Assembly (NCBI RefSeq): GCF_002860285.1 | Contig: NZ_PGVF01000006.1 | Span: 186,001-250,000 of the forward strand | Direction of reading: 5' to 3' | Length of the DNA stretch: 64,000 nt | Source: Bacillus sp. M6-12 | GTDB lineage: Bacteria; Bacillota; Bacilli; Bacillales; DSM-1321 | Part shown: piece by piece, positions 44,785 through 53,424 of the stretch | Layout: every line of letters starts with the position of its first letter | Position numbering within the stretch: the first letter of the stretch is position 1 | Translations under genes and position numbers: made by a program | The notes under the pieces: generated by a model | What the model was told of the DNA's origin: nothing | The model's database searches: none | The model's input: the letters and a program-made list of their open reading frames with translations, nothing else

Positions 44785-46215
44785 ATGACTAGACCTTTTG
44801 CATCCTTACCCAACAAACTCTATTTATCTTTTCTTGCTTTCATAATCGCCCTTTTAAGCCAAGTCACACCAGCAGGGGCGACTCCACCCGACTTGAATGG
44901 CGGAGTCAATAATGAATATACCTATGAAGAATATGTGTTTTTAAGAGGTACGCCAGAACGGTTCAGCGGAAAAGTTACCAAGACGGAAAGTGAACAAACA
45001 GACAAAAAAACAACAACATACCGTTTTACTTTAACAGGTCCAACGGCAAAGGATAAACTTACCCGTTCTGTAAGCTATGTTACCGATGTGAAGGAACGGC
45101 TGGATAAAGGACAGACAACCACCCAAACAACGGTAAAAAGCTATAGTGAAAAAATCACATTTGATAAAAAGACGTTTACTTTAGATGATTATCAATTATC
45201 TCATGGTGTTATAAGTGACAACCGTCCTGCTTCAGACTATTATTCTGGAAATATGGTGGGCAGGAAGATTTACAAAACAGATAATGATACGATTACAGTT
45301 CATTTTAGCGGCCGGAATGTAGGATATGAAAACTTTTGGGGGGCTACGGAAACCCAAATCATTGACTATGAGATGGTTTCAAGCCAAGGGACTGCCTTAA
45401 TCACAAGTAAAGTATCGGACAGCAAGACAAAAACGATGAAGTATGAACCTCATGATCCGTCATTATCCAGCTTTACCGGCGGACATGCTGTGATTAGCCA
45501 GCGTAACATGATCGGTGAGTATACTTATGACATCCCTTATGCAGCCGGCACTGGAACTGTAAATGTCGGTCAGGAAATGGTTCCGAAAATTGAGCGTCTT
45601 ATTGTGCCGAAATTCCGTGACCTGGCCAAGCATTGGGCAAAGGAAGATATTGAAAAGTTATACTCTTTAGGTATTTTTGATGAGAAAAGCAGCTTCTTCT
45701 CACCTAATACACCTATGAACCGCTATAAGTTTACAGTCGGCGTTTTAAAAGCTGCCGATGTACGGGTACTGGAACCGCCTAAAAATACACGTGCGCCGAG
45801 AAAACCGGTTTATGCAGATCTGGATGTTAAAGACCCTGACTATCTCTATATAGAAAGTGCGGTCCAAAAGGGAATCACAAAAGGTGTCACTGCAACTAAA
45901 TTTATGCCAAAAGGTTCGTTAACAAGGGCGCAGGCCGTTACGATCCTTATCCGCGCTTTAGGATTGGAACATCGGGCACCTACTCCAGGCTATAAAACCA
46001 GCTATGCTGATAACAGCAGAATCCCGAATTGGGCAAAGGACAGCGTTTATGTAGGTACAGAAATCGGGCTGATTTACGGAGATACGAAGGGACGTTTCAA
46101 TCCTAACCAGACGATGACCAGAGCAGAAGCATCTTTGCTGATTATCCGCTACCTTAATTTCCTTGAAAAAGACTTACAGCAGAATTACCGCGATGATATG
46201 TTGTTTTTTGAATAA
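44785..46215 (+). CDS. S-layer homology (SLH) domain surface protein
   Basis: A 476-residue secreted protein. It has a signal peptide (LYLSFLAFIIALLSQVTPAGA), a ~240-residue domain of unknown type, then three C-terminal SLH repeats (FRDLAKHWAKEDIEKLYSLG; YADLDVKDPDYLYIESAVQK; NWAKDSVYVGTEIGLIYGDT). SLH repeats attach proteins to pyruvylated wall polymer. ATG 44785 lies seven bases after AAAGGA; upstream ATGs are possible but lack SDs. Confidence 0.82.
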   Translation: MTRPFASLPNKLYLSFLAFIIALLSQVTPAGATPPDLNGGVNNEYTYEEYVFLRGTPERFSGKVTKTESEQTDKKTTTYRFTLTGPTAKDKLTRSVSYVTDVKERLDKGQTTTQTTVKSYSEKITFDKKTFTLDDYQLSHGVISDNRPASDYYSGNMVGRKIYKTDNDTITVHFSGRNVGYENFWGATETQIIDYEMVSSQGTALITSKVSDSKTKTMKYEPHDPSLSSFTGGHAVISQRNMIGEYTYDIPYAAGTGTVNVGQEMVPKIERLIVPKFRDLAKHWAKEDIEKLYSLGIFDEKSSFFSPNTPMNRYKFTVGVLKAADVRVLEPPKNTRAPRKPVYADLDVKDPDYLYIESAVQKGITKGVTATKFMPKGSLTRAQAVTILIRALGLEHRAPTPGYKTSYADNSRIPNWAKDSVYVGTEIGLIYGDTKGRFNPNQTMTRAEASLLIIRYLNFLEKDLQQNYRDDMLFFE

Positions 46216-46217
46216 CA

Positions 46218-46248
46218 GAAGGCCCCCTTTATCCGGGGCTTTCTTTTT
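46218..46248 (+). terminator. Rho-independent terminator after the SLH gene
   Basis: GAAGGCCCC / GGGGCTTTC-type hairpin (one bulged G) with a T run. Confidence 0.75.
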
Positions 46249-46280
46249 GACTAAGTTTTTTTAGAAAAAGGATGATTGAA

Positions 46281-48590
46281 ATGAATGTAATCAGAAATAA
46301 AGCGCTCGTACGTGTACTTGTATTGCTAATCCTATTTTCTACTTTGGCCAGCCATGCCAGCGCAAACCAATTTAAGGATGTCAAGGCTGACCATTGGGCT
46401 TATCCATCCATTGAGTGGGCTGCCAAAAAAGGGCTGGTTAGTGGTTATAAAAATGGTACGTTCGGGCCCCAGAAGGTTTTAACCGAAGCAGAGTTTATTG
46501 CGATGCTTATACGCTACGACTGCAGTACGAACAAGGGGAGCCTAACGGCACGGCCTGGTGAGCATTGGTCTTCCGGCAATTATCGCTATTTTCAAAAGAA
46601 AAATATTCCATTAAGAGGTTATTCCAATAGTACACTGCGTGATAATGCCATCACCCGCGGACAGGTAGCGCGGATAGTCGCTGCCCTCGACGGCAAGGAT
46701 TTAACTGAGCCTTATGCTGTGCAGTACATGTATACCAAAAATTTATCCAGCGGCATGACAGGCAAGAAGGATTTTAAGGATTATGGTGCTGGGAAGTATT
46801 TAACACGTGCCGAGGCAGCTGTATTTTTAAACAGGCTGTCAAAACGCGTTGCTTGCAGCTTCAGTGGTCTAAATGGACCGGCTGATGGAAGTGACAATAG
46901 CCTGTACACTCCATTACCGCCTAATTTTATGGGTGATGGCACAGTTTATTTTCCGGAGCCTCAAAGCCCTCCGGTAGTAAAGCAGCCACAGCCAACTAAA
47001 GATTCCCGACTGGCAGATCTGGATATTGAAAAAGGTACCCTGATTGCGAACGGAAAGGATAAGTCTTTTGTTACACTGATGCTCAAAGACTGTTATGGAA
47101 ATCCGATTTCGAATGACGAATCTCTTTCATTTCAGGTGTCTTCAACCGCTGGAGCTGTCATAGAAGGAGACTGGGGAAATGATTACTATAAAGATGACTT
47201 TATCGGTTCGCAGATACGTGCATCCAGTTATTCGACAGCTGCTTACACAGATGGGCCGGAATTAACGGTTGAAATAACCGCTCCACAATCAAGCACGGTT
47301 CAACAAGATACGCTTTCGTTTCAGGTAAACCCGTATAGCGCGAATGTTAACATGTCTTGTTACCGAAATCCTGTAACCGTTCCGGTGAATTATGTTCCAA
47401 AGGCTGAACTTAGGATTGAAACGAGTGAAAAAATCTCTGCAGACGGAGTAACCACCACTCAGGTATATGCTACAATCGTGCGTCCAGGAGGACAGACAAT
47501 CACCGATTATAATGGACGGGTACGTTTCCACTCAGCTTATGGAGCTTATTTTTATAACCTGGAAGCAAGCTTTTACAATGGAGTGGCAACAACAACTTTA
47601 AGATCTGTCCAGTCATCGCAGCCAATAACGGACCAAATTTCTGCTGAGTTTGTTCAAGCTGATCCCCGTTATAACGATATTGTGGCCCCGCTCCTGACTC
47701 AAGTTCACAGCACGGATATACTCTATGATTCAGGCTTGAATGCTTCGTGTCCAATCGGGGACACTGAAGTTGCATTCATCATTGACTCCTCAGGAAGCAT
47801 GAGGAGAAACGACCCTGAAAGATTAAGGGTATCAAAGTCTCAGGAGTTAATTACTGAATTAAACGCAAATACTAATATTGCCTCACATTTTAATGGGAAT
47901 GGAATGTGGCTTAGCGGACCGGGTTCCGCAGCAATTGTCAGCTCATCATTATATAATGTCTTCCAATCGGGCGGAACGAATATTGGGGAAGGACTAGAAG
48001 AAGCATTTAGCCGCTTTTCATCCACTTCAAATTCAAAAGTTGCAATTTTGATAACGGATGGCCGATCAAGTGAGAGTAAGATTGTTAATATGATTCGGGA
48101 AGCTCAAAATAAAAATATTAGAATCTTTACGATTGGACTTGGTGAGAAAAAGCAGCTAAATGAAGCTTTATTGCAAAGAATGGCTACAGAAACGGGCGGT
48201 GCATATTTTCATGCCCAAAAGAATACCGATATCGGTGGAGTTTATCAAATGATTCTAAATGAAATCGCCTGTGGTGTACCAAGTCCTGGCTGTTCACAAT
48301 CAAGTTTGGTTTTTTCTTCACCTGCAATTGAAAAAACGAGCGAGGAATTCTTTATGCGTACATTCATTAATGACAATTGTGGCGATATAGCAAGAGTCGT
48401 TGTCCGGTTTAATGCACCTGACGGAGACGTGGATTATGATTTAATCCCTCGGGGACAAAACTTTTATGCAATAGAAAAAGGTAATTATGAAATATCTAAT
48501 CTTACATTACAAGCGGGAGGAACATTCCTTGCCTATAATGACCAAGGAACATTGGTCGGGCAAATCCGGGTGCCCCTTCTAACACAATAA
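46281..48590 (+). CDS. SLH-anchored von Willebrand A (VWA) surface protein
   Basis: A 769-residue secreted protein. Order: signal peptide (1-~27), N-terminal SLH-like repeats (FKDVKADHWAYPSIEWAAKK and following, to ~200), Pro-rich linker, two beta-rich Ig/invasin-like domains (~245-480), then a VWA domain (~500-670) with an intact metal site: FIIDSSGSMRR (DxSxS), the Thr of SGGTNIGEG and ILITDGR. A short beta domain ends it. VWA domains bind protein ligands through Mg2+; adhesion is inferred. ATG 46281 follows AAAGGAT. Confidence 0.82.
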   Translation: MNVIRNKALVRVLVLLILFSTLASHASANQFKDVKADHWAYPSIEWAAKKGLVSGYKNGTFGPQKVLTEAEFIAMLIRYDCSTNKGSLTARPGEHWSSGNYRYFQKKNIPLRGYSNSTLRDNAITRGQVARIVAALDGKDLTEPYAVQYMYTKNLSSGMTGKKDFKDYGAGKYLTRAEAAVFLNRLSKRVACSFSGLNGPADGSDNSLYTPLPPNFMGDGTVYFPEPQSPPVVKQPQPTKDSRLADLDIEKGTLIANGKDKSFVTLMLKDCYGNPISNDESLSFQVSSTAGAVIEGDWGNDYYKDDFIGSQIRASSYSTAAYTDGPELTVEITAPQSSTVQQDTLSFQVNPYSANVNMSCYRNPVTVPVNYVPKAELRIETSEKISADGVTTTQVYATIVRPGGQTITDYNGRVRFHSAYGAYFYNLEASFYNGVATTTLRSVQSSQPITDQISAEFVQADPRYNDIVAPLLTQVHSTDILYDSGLNASCPIGDTEVAFIIDSSGSMRRNDPERLRVSKSQELITELNANTNIASHFNGNGMWLSGPGSAAIVSSSLYNVFQSGGTNIGEGLEEAFSRFSSTSNSKVAILITDGRSSESKIVNMIREAQNKNIRIFTIGLGEKKQLNEALLQRMATETGGAYFHAQKNTDIGGVYQMILNEIACGVPSPGCSQSSLVFSSPAIEKTSEEFFMRTFINDNCGDIARVVVRFNAPDGDVDYDLIPRGQNFYAIEKGNYEISNLTLQAGGTFLAYNDQGTLVGQIRVPLLTQ

Positions 48591-48597
48591 TTTTCTG

Positions 48598-48636
48598 CCT
48601 TCAGATTTGTATTCAACCAAATCTGGAGGTTTTTTA
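48598..48636 (+). terminator. Rho-independent terminator after the VWA gene
   Basis: A 12-bp stem CCTTCAGATTTG / CAAATCTGGAGG and six T. Confidence 0.92.
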
Positions 48637-48737
48637 TTTGAGTGAATTGTTTTAGTTCACCATTGGACTCTTGTTTGTTAAACCAAATCTATCAAGTCCC
48701 TGCATAATCTCCACAATTTCGACAAATTTTTCCCCAC

Positions 48738-48773
48738 GTTTATGAAGGAATTATAAAGGGAATGATAGAATAT
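48738..48773 (+). promoter_or_regulatory. Overlapping sigma-B-like and sigma-H-like promoters of hpf
   Basis: GTTTAT, 14 bases, GGGAAT (48738-48763) resembles the sigma-B consensus GTTTAA/GGGTAT. Overlapping it, GAAGGAATT, 12 bases, ATAGAATAT (48744-48773) matches the sigma-H pattern RnAGGAWWW/RnnGAATWW. The B. subtilis homologue (yvyD) is known to use both factors. Confidence 0.65.
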
Positions 48774-48809
48774 TATTAACATAGTCTTATTTAAAGGAGG
48801 ACCCATTTT

Positions 48810-49367
48810 ATGAATTACAACATTCGTGGTGAGAATATTGAGGTAACTCCAGCTCTTCGTGAATATGTGGAGAAGAAGATTGGAAAATTGGACAGATATT
48901 TTGCTAATACGCCAGATGCAAATGTACATGTTAATTTGAAGGTGTACAGCGATAAGACGTCCAAGGTGGAAGTGACTATCCCGATGTCTAATCTGGTTCT
49001 TCGTGCTGAAGAGAGAAAAGAAGATATGTATGCAGGGATTGATACCATTACTGATAAATTAGAGCGTCAAATTCGTAAGCATAAGACAAAGGTTAACCGT
49101 AAGTTCCGCTCAAATGGCAGCACATCAGATATGTTCGTAGCTGTTGCGGAGCCGGAAGCACCGCCGGTTGAAGAGGATGAAATGGAAGATTTAGAAGTTG
49201 TCCGTAATAAGCGCTTTGATTTAAAGCCTATGGACAGCGAAGAGGCCATCCTGCAAATGAACATGCTAGGCCATAATTTCTTTGTCTACACAAACGCTGA
49301 TACCAATAGTACCAATGTCGTTTACCGCCGGAAAGACGGGCGTTACGGTTTAATCGAACCAAACTGA
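48810..49367 (+). CDS. hpf: Long hibernation-promoting factor (HPF/YvyD)
   Basis: A 185-residue long-form HPF. The N-terminal S30AE domain (1-~100, NIRGENIEVTPALREYVEKK) binds the 30S decoding centre, and the C-terminal domain (~130-185, EAILQMNMLGHNFFVYTNAD) dimerises to form 100S ribosomes. The position after the fliDST region and before secA is the same as in B. subtilis. SD AAAGGAGG precedes the ATG. Confidence 0.95.
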   Translation: MNYNIRGENIEVTPALREYVEKKIGKLDRYFANTPDANVHVNLKVYSDKTSKVEVTIPMSNLVLRAEERKEDMYAGIDTITDKLERQIRKHKTKVNRKFRSNGSTSDMFVAVAEPEAPPVEEDEMEDLEVVRNKRFDLKPMDSEEAILQMNMLGHNFFVYTNADTNSTNVVYRRKDGRYGLIEPN

Positions 49368-49415
49368 GCGGCACTCTTCAGTAAAACAGCTTAACAAATA
49401 GGCTAGCAGCAAAAT

Positions 49416-49444
49416 AAACCCGCCACCTAGGTAGCGGGTTTTTA
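49416..49444 (+). terminator. Bidirectional terminator between hpf and the HD-GYP gene
   Basis: AAACCCGC-CACCTAGGTA-GCGGGTTT with T runs on both sides; it can stop both converging transcripts. Confidence 0.85.
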
Positions 49445-49509
49445 CATTTATAGTGATTTAACTATTGTAATATTAATCTCTTTCCTTAAATCAAGCTCGT
49501 AAGGTGAAC

Positions 49510-50523
49510 TTAATTCCAGTTTGGGTCTTTAATGACCCTTAGTACTGGACGAAGGGGCAAGTCTGAATGAATTTTAGCAACACCAGCTTCATATCCTGTA
49601 TTCAAGATAACTCTTGAGGAAACTGGAAAAATCGCAATATATGCTAAAAAGTCCTTAATAATGGAGTAATCAAATAATATATTACCTGCAGCAGAAAGAA
49701 ATTCAGCGGCTTCCTGTGCTGAATGACGTTTACGGTAATTCCTTGAGGACGTCAGAGCATCGTAAACATCTGCAATGGCAACAATCCGTGCATATTCATG
49801 AATGTTTCCGCCTTTAAGCTGTCTTGGATAGCCGCTGCCATCATATCGTTCGTGATGCTGCAGCGCACAGTGGGCCGAGAGCAATGAGATGTTCCGCTGC
49901 TTCCATAAGAGCTCAAATCCCAATACAGTATGGCTGTGCATTAAATTCCGTTCTTCTTCGGTAATGAAACCCTTTTTTTCCCATAGCCCGCTCGATACCT
50001 GGGTCATTCCAATATCGAATAGCAGTGCACCAACTCCCAAGTCGAGAAGCTGTTCAGAATTGTATCCTCTGGATATTCCTATGACTCCGGCCAGAGTAGC
50101 AACATTTACTGAATGATGGAAAAAGTAACCCTGTGCAATGACAAGGTCAGACAGGTTAACCATTATGTTATCATTGGCTAGCAAATGGTCCAATATTTCT
50201 TTAAAAACCTGTTGGTATTTCCCGAGATCCTGTGAGGAAGAAGTTTGAAGCAATGCTTTCTTGTCAAGGAGGGATGTCATCGTTTCATATACCTTCTGAA
50301 CGGCTTGCTGCCGAACTGTTGGGCTAATCAGCGGTCTTGGTCTGATGCCATGGGTGATGCTGCTTTCGATATAGATATACTCGACACCTTTCTTTCGTAA
50401 GGAGGAAATATAGGGCCCGGTCAGTCTTGTGCCTCTAGCAAGCAATACTTTTCCTGTAGGTCCATATATGTGCAAGCCTAATGTATCCCCGATGTCCGCT
50501 TCTGATATATGGATTCTCTTCAT
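49510..50523 (-). CDS. HD-GYP domain protein with altered metal site
   Basis: A 337-residue protein on the minus strand. The N-terminal ~95 residues resemble the domain often found before HD-GYP modules; residues ~100-310 form the HD-GYP domain with HHSVNVA (136), HSHTVLG and HHERYDGSGYP. The normal HDIGK is FDIGM at 169-173, so the metal-binding His and the following Lys are lost. The GYP loop is intact. Cyclic di-GMP hydrolysis is therefore doubtful; a binding or signalling role is possible. The start ATG at 50523 follows AGAGGTG; the track-like upstream TTG is less likely. Confidence 0.82.
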   Translation of the reverse strand: MKRIHISEADIGDTLGLHIYGPTGKVLLARGTRLTGPYISSLRKKGVEYIYIESSITHGIRPRPLISPTVRQQAVQKVYETMTSLLDKKALLQTSSSQDLGKYQQVFKEILDHLLANDNIMVNLSDLVIAQGYFFHHSVNVATLAGVIGISRGYNSEQLLDLGVGALLFDIGMTQVSSGLWEKKGFITEEERNLMHSHTVLGFELLWKQRNISLLSAHCALQHHERYDGSGYPRQLKGGNIHEYARIVAIADVYDALTSSRNYRKRHSAQEAAEFLSAAGNILFDYSIIKDFLAYIAIFPVSSRVILNTGYEAGVAKIHSDLPLRPVLRVIKDPNWN

Positions 50524-50888
50524 CAAAAAACACCTCTAATAAAGTTTGGGTAATTTTGTAAAATACAGGAAATTAGACCACATATTTACTATTATTATAG
50601 TAATAAAGTCACATTAACATGTTAATTATGTTATAATTTGCAATAATTTTTCTGGTAAAAATATATTGTCATTTTAAATCATAAAGCGTAAAAACGTATC
50701 GCCTTATCTCGTTCTTTATTAATCTCTGAATTTATAGTAAATTAATTTAAAATATTACTATGAACGTTCTTATTCAAATGGGTAACATATTTTTCGTATA
50801 GATCTCTTTTTTGCCTATATACGTCTGGAAGGAAACCTGTTCATTTATGCAGAATAATGGATAAATCATGAAAATCGAAGGTGAGAAA
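50524..50888. other. Divergent intergenic region between the HD-GYP gene and the chr genes
   Basis: About 365 AT-rich bases with no gene seen. It contains a perfect 14-base palindrome ATTAACATGTTAAT (50613-50626) next to a -10-like TATAAT (50632-50637), which could be an operator. No complete promoter could be defended. Confidence 0.35.
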
Positions 50889-51455
50889 ATGAAGCAGGCA
50901 AATATTTTCATGGCCTTTTTTAGGGTAGGGGTCCTCGGTTACGGCGGAGGACCTTCCTCCATTCCGCTTGTCCATAAGGAAGCTGTGGAAAAGTATAAAT
51001 GGATGGATTCTGATGAGTTTGGAGACACTTTAGCTCTTGCGAATGCTTTGCCTGGACCAATTGCAACGAAAATGGCTGGCTATATCGGGTATAAGGTTGG
51101 CGGAATCCTTGGGATGATTAATGGGCTGATTGCGACGATGGTTCCTACAATCATTTTGATGATTCTATTATTAAAGTTCTTGAACTCCTATAAGGATCAA
51201 GCGTGGGTAAGTGGAATGTCTGCAGCCGTGGTGCCGGTTGTTGCGGTTATGCTTGCTACTATGACCTGGGATTTCATTAAAAAATCAACAGGCTCCCAGC
51301 TAGGATGGGGCTGGACAATTTTGTTTGTGGCTGCCAGCTTGCTGCTGATGGAATTTATACATATCCATCCTGCTGTTATTATCTTTGCGCTTTTATTGGC
51401 CGCTCTTTTGAAAAAAAGTTCTTTATTACATGAGAAGGGGAAGGGCAGCTCATGA
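50889..51455 (+). CDS. Chromate-type transporter, first half (CHR short form)
   Basis: A 188-residue membrane protein with one CHR domain, about half the size of a full ChrA. The hallmark GYGGGPSSIPLVHKEAV (~17-33) and LANALPGPIATKMAGYIGY (~50-68) are present, with about five membrane helices. The second half is encoded by the next gene with a four-base overlap, like the YwrB/YwrA pair of B. subtilis. Chromate efflux is known for relatives; the true substrate here is uncertain. Confidence 0.85.
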   Translation: MKQANIFMAFFRVGVLGYGGGPSSIPLVHKEAVEKYKWMDSDEFGDTLALANALPGPIATKMAGYIGYKVGGILGMINGLIATMVPTIILMILLLKFLNSYKDQAWVSGMSAAVVPVVAVMLATMTWDFIKKSTGSQLGWGWTILFVAASLLLMEFIHIHPAVIIFALLLAALLKKSSLLHEKGKGSS

Positions 51456-51982
51456 TCTATTTTAAAATTTTCTGGGCATTCTTTCTGCCGGGTATCCTTG
51501 GCTATGGCGGCGGCCCATCATCGATTCCGTTAATCGAAAATGAAGTGGTGGACCGTTATGGCTGGCTGACTGTGCATGAGTTCAGTGAGGTGCTGGCGCT
51601 TGGGAATGCGCTTCCTGGACCGATTGCGACGAAAATGGCTGGATACATAGGATATGAACAGGCTGGCATCCTTGGAGCACTGGTCGCAGTTTTTGCCACT
51701 GTGGCTCCCTCGTTAATCCTGATGGTTGCTTTGATGAGCCTGCTGATGAAACATAAGGAGTCGCCGCGGGTAAAGCGGATGACAACATATGTTAGACCGG
51801 TGATTGCCGTTTTGCTTGGAATAATGACTTATGATTTTTTATTTTCATCATATAAAGGGATCGGCTGGCTTCAAACGTCTGTAATTGGGTTGATCAGCTT
51901 TGTTCTAATGGAAAAGGTGAAGGTGCATCCGGCATATGTGATAGCTGGAGCGCTGGTGTATGGCGGGATATTTTTAGGGTAA
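51452..51982 (+). CDS. Chromate-type transporter, second half (CHR short form)
   Basis: A 176-residue paired CHR domain protein. It repeats the same signatures as its partner (GYGGGPSSIPLIENEVV, LGNALPGPIATKMAGYIGY), so the two probably assemble as an antiparallel heterodimer. It starts within the stop of the first half (ATGA). Confidence 0.85.
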   Translation: MIYFKIFWAFFLPGILGYGGGPSSIPLIENEVVDRYGWLTVHEFSEVLALGNALPGPIATKMAGYIGYEQAGILGALVAVFATVAPSLILMVALMSLLMKHKESPRVKRMTTYVRPVIAVLLGIMTYDFLFSSYKGIGWLQTSVIGLISFVLMEKVKVHPAYVIAGALVYGGIFLG

Positions 51983-51997
51983 AGAGGAGCGGGAAAA

Positions 51998-52843
51998 ATG
52001 ACATTTTCAATAGTAGGATATGATCCAGCTGAAAAAGAATGGGGCATTGCTGTTCAGTCGAAGTTTCTTGGAGTAGGTGCTGTTGTTCCGTGGGCTAAAG
52101 CGGGTGCTGGAGCAGTGGCCACACAGTCATATGCAAATACGGCATACGGCCCAAAGGCGCTTGAGCTGATGGAGCAGGGCAAAAGTGCACAGGAAGCACT
52201 TGAAATCATCATCAAAGATGACCCGGATAAGGAAATGAGACAGGTAGGGCTTGTTGATGCCAATGGGAAGTCTGCAACATTTACAGGAAAAGAATGTTAC
52301 TCTTGGGCTGGCGGGGTAGCCGGGGAGTATTTTGCCGCACAGGGGAATATTCTAGTTGATGAAAATACTGTCAAGAAGATGGCTGAGACATTCCTAGTGA
52401 CAAAAGGAACGCTTGCCGAAAGATTGCTTGCTGCGCTTCTTGCCGGTCAGGCAGCGGGCGGTGACAGCAGGGGCCAGCAATCGGCAGCATTGACCGTCGT
52501 GAAAGAAAGAGGCGGATATGGCGGGTTCAACGACCGTTATATTGATTTGCGCGTAGAGGATCATCCGGAACCGATTAAGGAGCTCCAGCGTATTTTTAAC
52601 CTGCAGCAGCTTTATTTCTCGCCTTCAAAGCCAGAGAACATAGCCAGGATTGAAGGCGATGTCCGGGAAACAGTAGTTGAGGCATTAACCCGATTAAAAT
52701 ATCTTGAAGACTCGGCGGCGGATGACAGGGGATTGGCCAAGGCTTTGACTGCCTATATCCATACTGAAAATTTTGAAGAGCGGGAACAGAAAGACGGATA
52801 TATCGACCTTGAGGTCCTTGAATTTATGAAAAATCAAAGATAA
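51998..52843 (+). CDS. DUF1028 family protein (Ntn-hydrolase-like)
   Basis: A 281-residue DUF1028 protein starting MTFSIVGYDPAEKEWGIAVQ. The N-terminal ~200 residues form the conserved domain (VVPWAKAGAGAVATQSYANT, LLAALLAGQAAGGDSRGQQS). The family is related to Ntn hydrolases; its substrate is unknown. It lies 15 bases after the transporter pair and seems co-transcribed with it. Confidence 0.85.
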   Translation: MTFSIVGYDPAEKEWGIAVQSKFLGVGAVVPWAKAGAGAVATQSYANTAYGPKALELMEQGKSAQEALEIIIKDDPDKEMRQVGLVDANGKSATFTGKECYSWAGGVAGEYFAAQGNILVDENTVKKMAETFLVTKGTLAERLLAALLAGQAAGGDSRGQQSAALTVVKERGGYGGFNDRYIDLRVEDHPEPIKELQRIFNLQQLYFSPSKPENIARIEGDVRETVVEALTRLKYLEDSAADDRGLAKALTAYIHTENFEEREQKDGYIDLEVLEFMKNQR

Positions 52844-52848
52844 GAGGG

Positions 52849-52878
52849 AAGCTGCCGAGAAAATCGGTGGCTTTTTTT
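52849..52878 (+). terminator. Rho-independent terminator after the DUF1028 gene
   Basis: A 10-bp stem AAGCTGCCGA / TCGGTGGCTT (two G-U pairs), GAAAA loop, seven T. Confidence 0.88.
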
Positions 52879-53191
52879 AGATCTTTTCTTTCCTGTGACT
52901 GGCAATAAGTTCGCGGAACTGATCTTTTGTCACACCGGAATCTATAGCTTCATGAATCAGCCTAAGCCACTCCTCATCCATGCTTTCATTGTCTCTTTTA
53001 TCTTGCAGAAGCATTTCAACAGGGATTTCGAGGACATGGGATATTTTTTCAAGGATTTGAATGGAAGGATTCTGCTGGAGGTTTCTTTCCAGGGAGCTTA
53101 AATAGGATTTGACAATACCTGCTTGATTTGCGAGCTGGCTAATGGATATGTTCTTTTCCAGCCTTTGTTTTTTAATCCGGTCGCCAATCAT
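52877..53191 (-). CDS. sinR: SinR-like transcriptional regulator
   Basis: A 104-residue protein on the minus strand. N-terminal HTH_3 domain (MIGDRIKKQRLEKNISISQL, AGIVKSYLSSLERNLQQNPS) and C-terminal SinR/SinI dimerisation helices (DEEWLRLIHEAIDSGVTKDQ) closely follow B. subtilis SinR. SinR represses matrix genes and affects motility choices. No sinI was seen next to it. The ATG at 53191 matches the SinR N-terminus; an earlier in-frame ATG exists. Confidence 0.87.
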   Translation of the reverse strand: MIGDRIKKQRLEKNISISQLANQAGIVKSYLSSLERNLQQNPSIQILEKISHVLEIPVEMLLQDKRDNESMDEEWLRLIHEAIDSGVTKDQFRELIASHRKEKI

Positions 53192-53291
53192 GGAATAACA
53201 CATCCTCATAAATGACCTTTTGTTAATTTTATTCGGCGGTAAGGAGTTGTAAACACAGTTTTCGTTTTTAAAGACCCATGGTTATGCGAAG

Positions 53292-53320
53292 TTGTACCGA
53301 TACCATATAAGTGGTAAAAT
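53292..53320 (+). promoter_or_regulatory. Sigma-A promoter of secA
   Basis: TTGTAC, 17 bases, TAAAAT: good match to the vegetative consensus at ideal spacing, 104 bases before the secA ATG. Confidence 0.7.
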
Positions 53321-53348
53321 TAATATTGTGTATTTTATAACGACTATG

Positions 53349-53374
53349 ACTCTCTATGGCTTTTTTTAGAGAGT
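53349..53374 (+). promoter_or_regulatory. Hairpin in the secA leader
   Basis: ACTCTCTA / TAGAGAGT, a perfect 8-bp stem with a T-rich loop between promoter and gene, with no T run after it. It may be a leader control element. Confidence 0.4.
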
Positions 53375-53424
53375 AATTATAGATAGATTTAACATGATTC
53401 TTTTTAAAAAGAGGAGCGTTTGCA

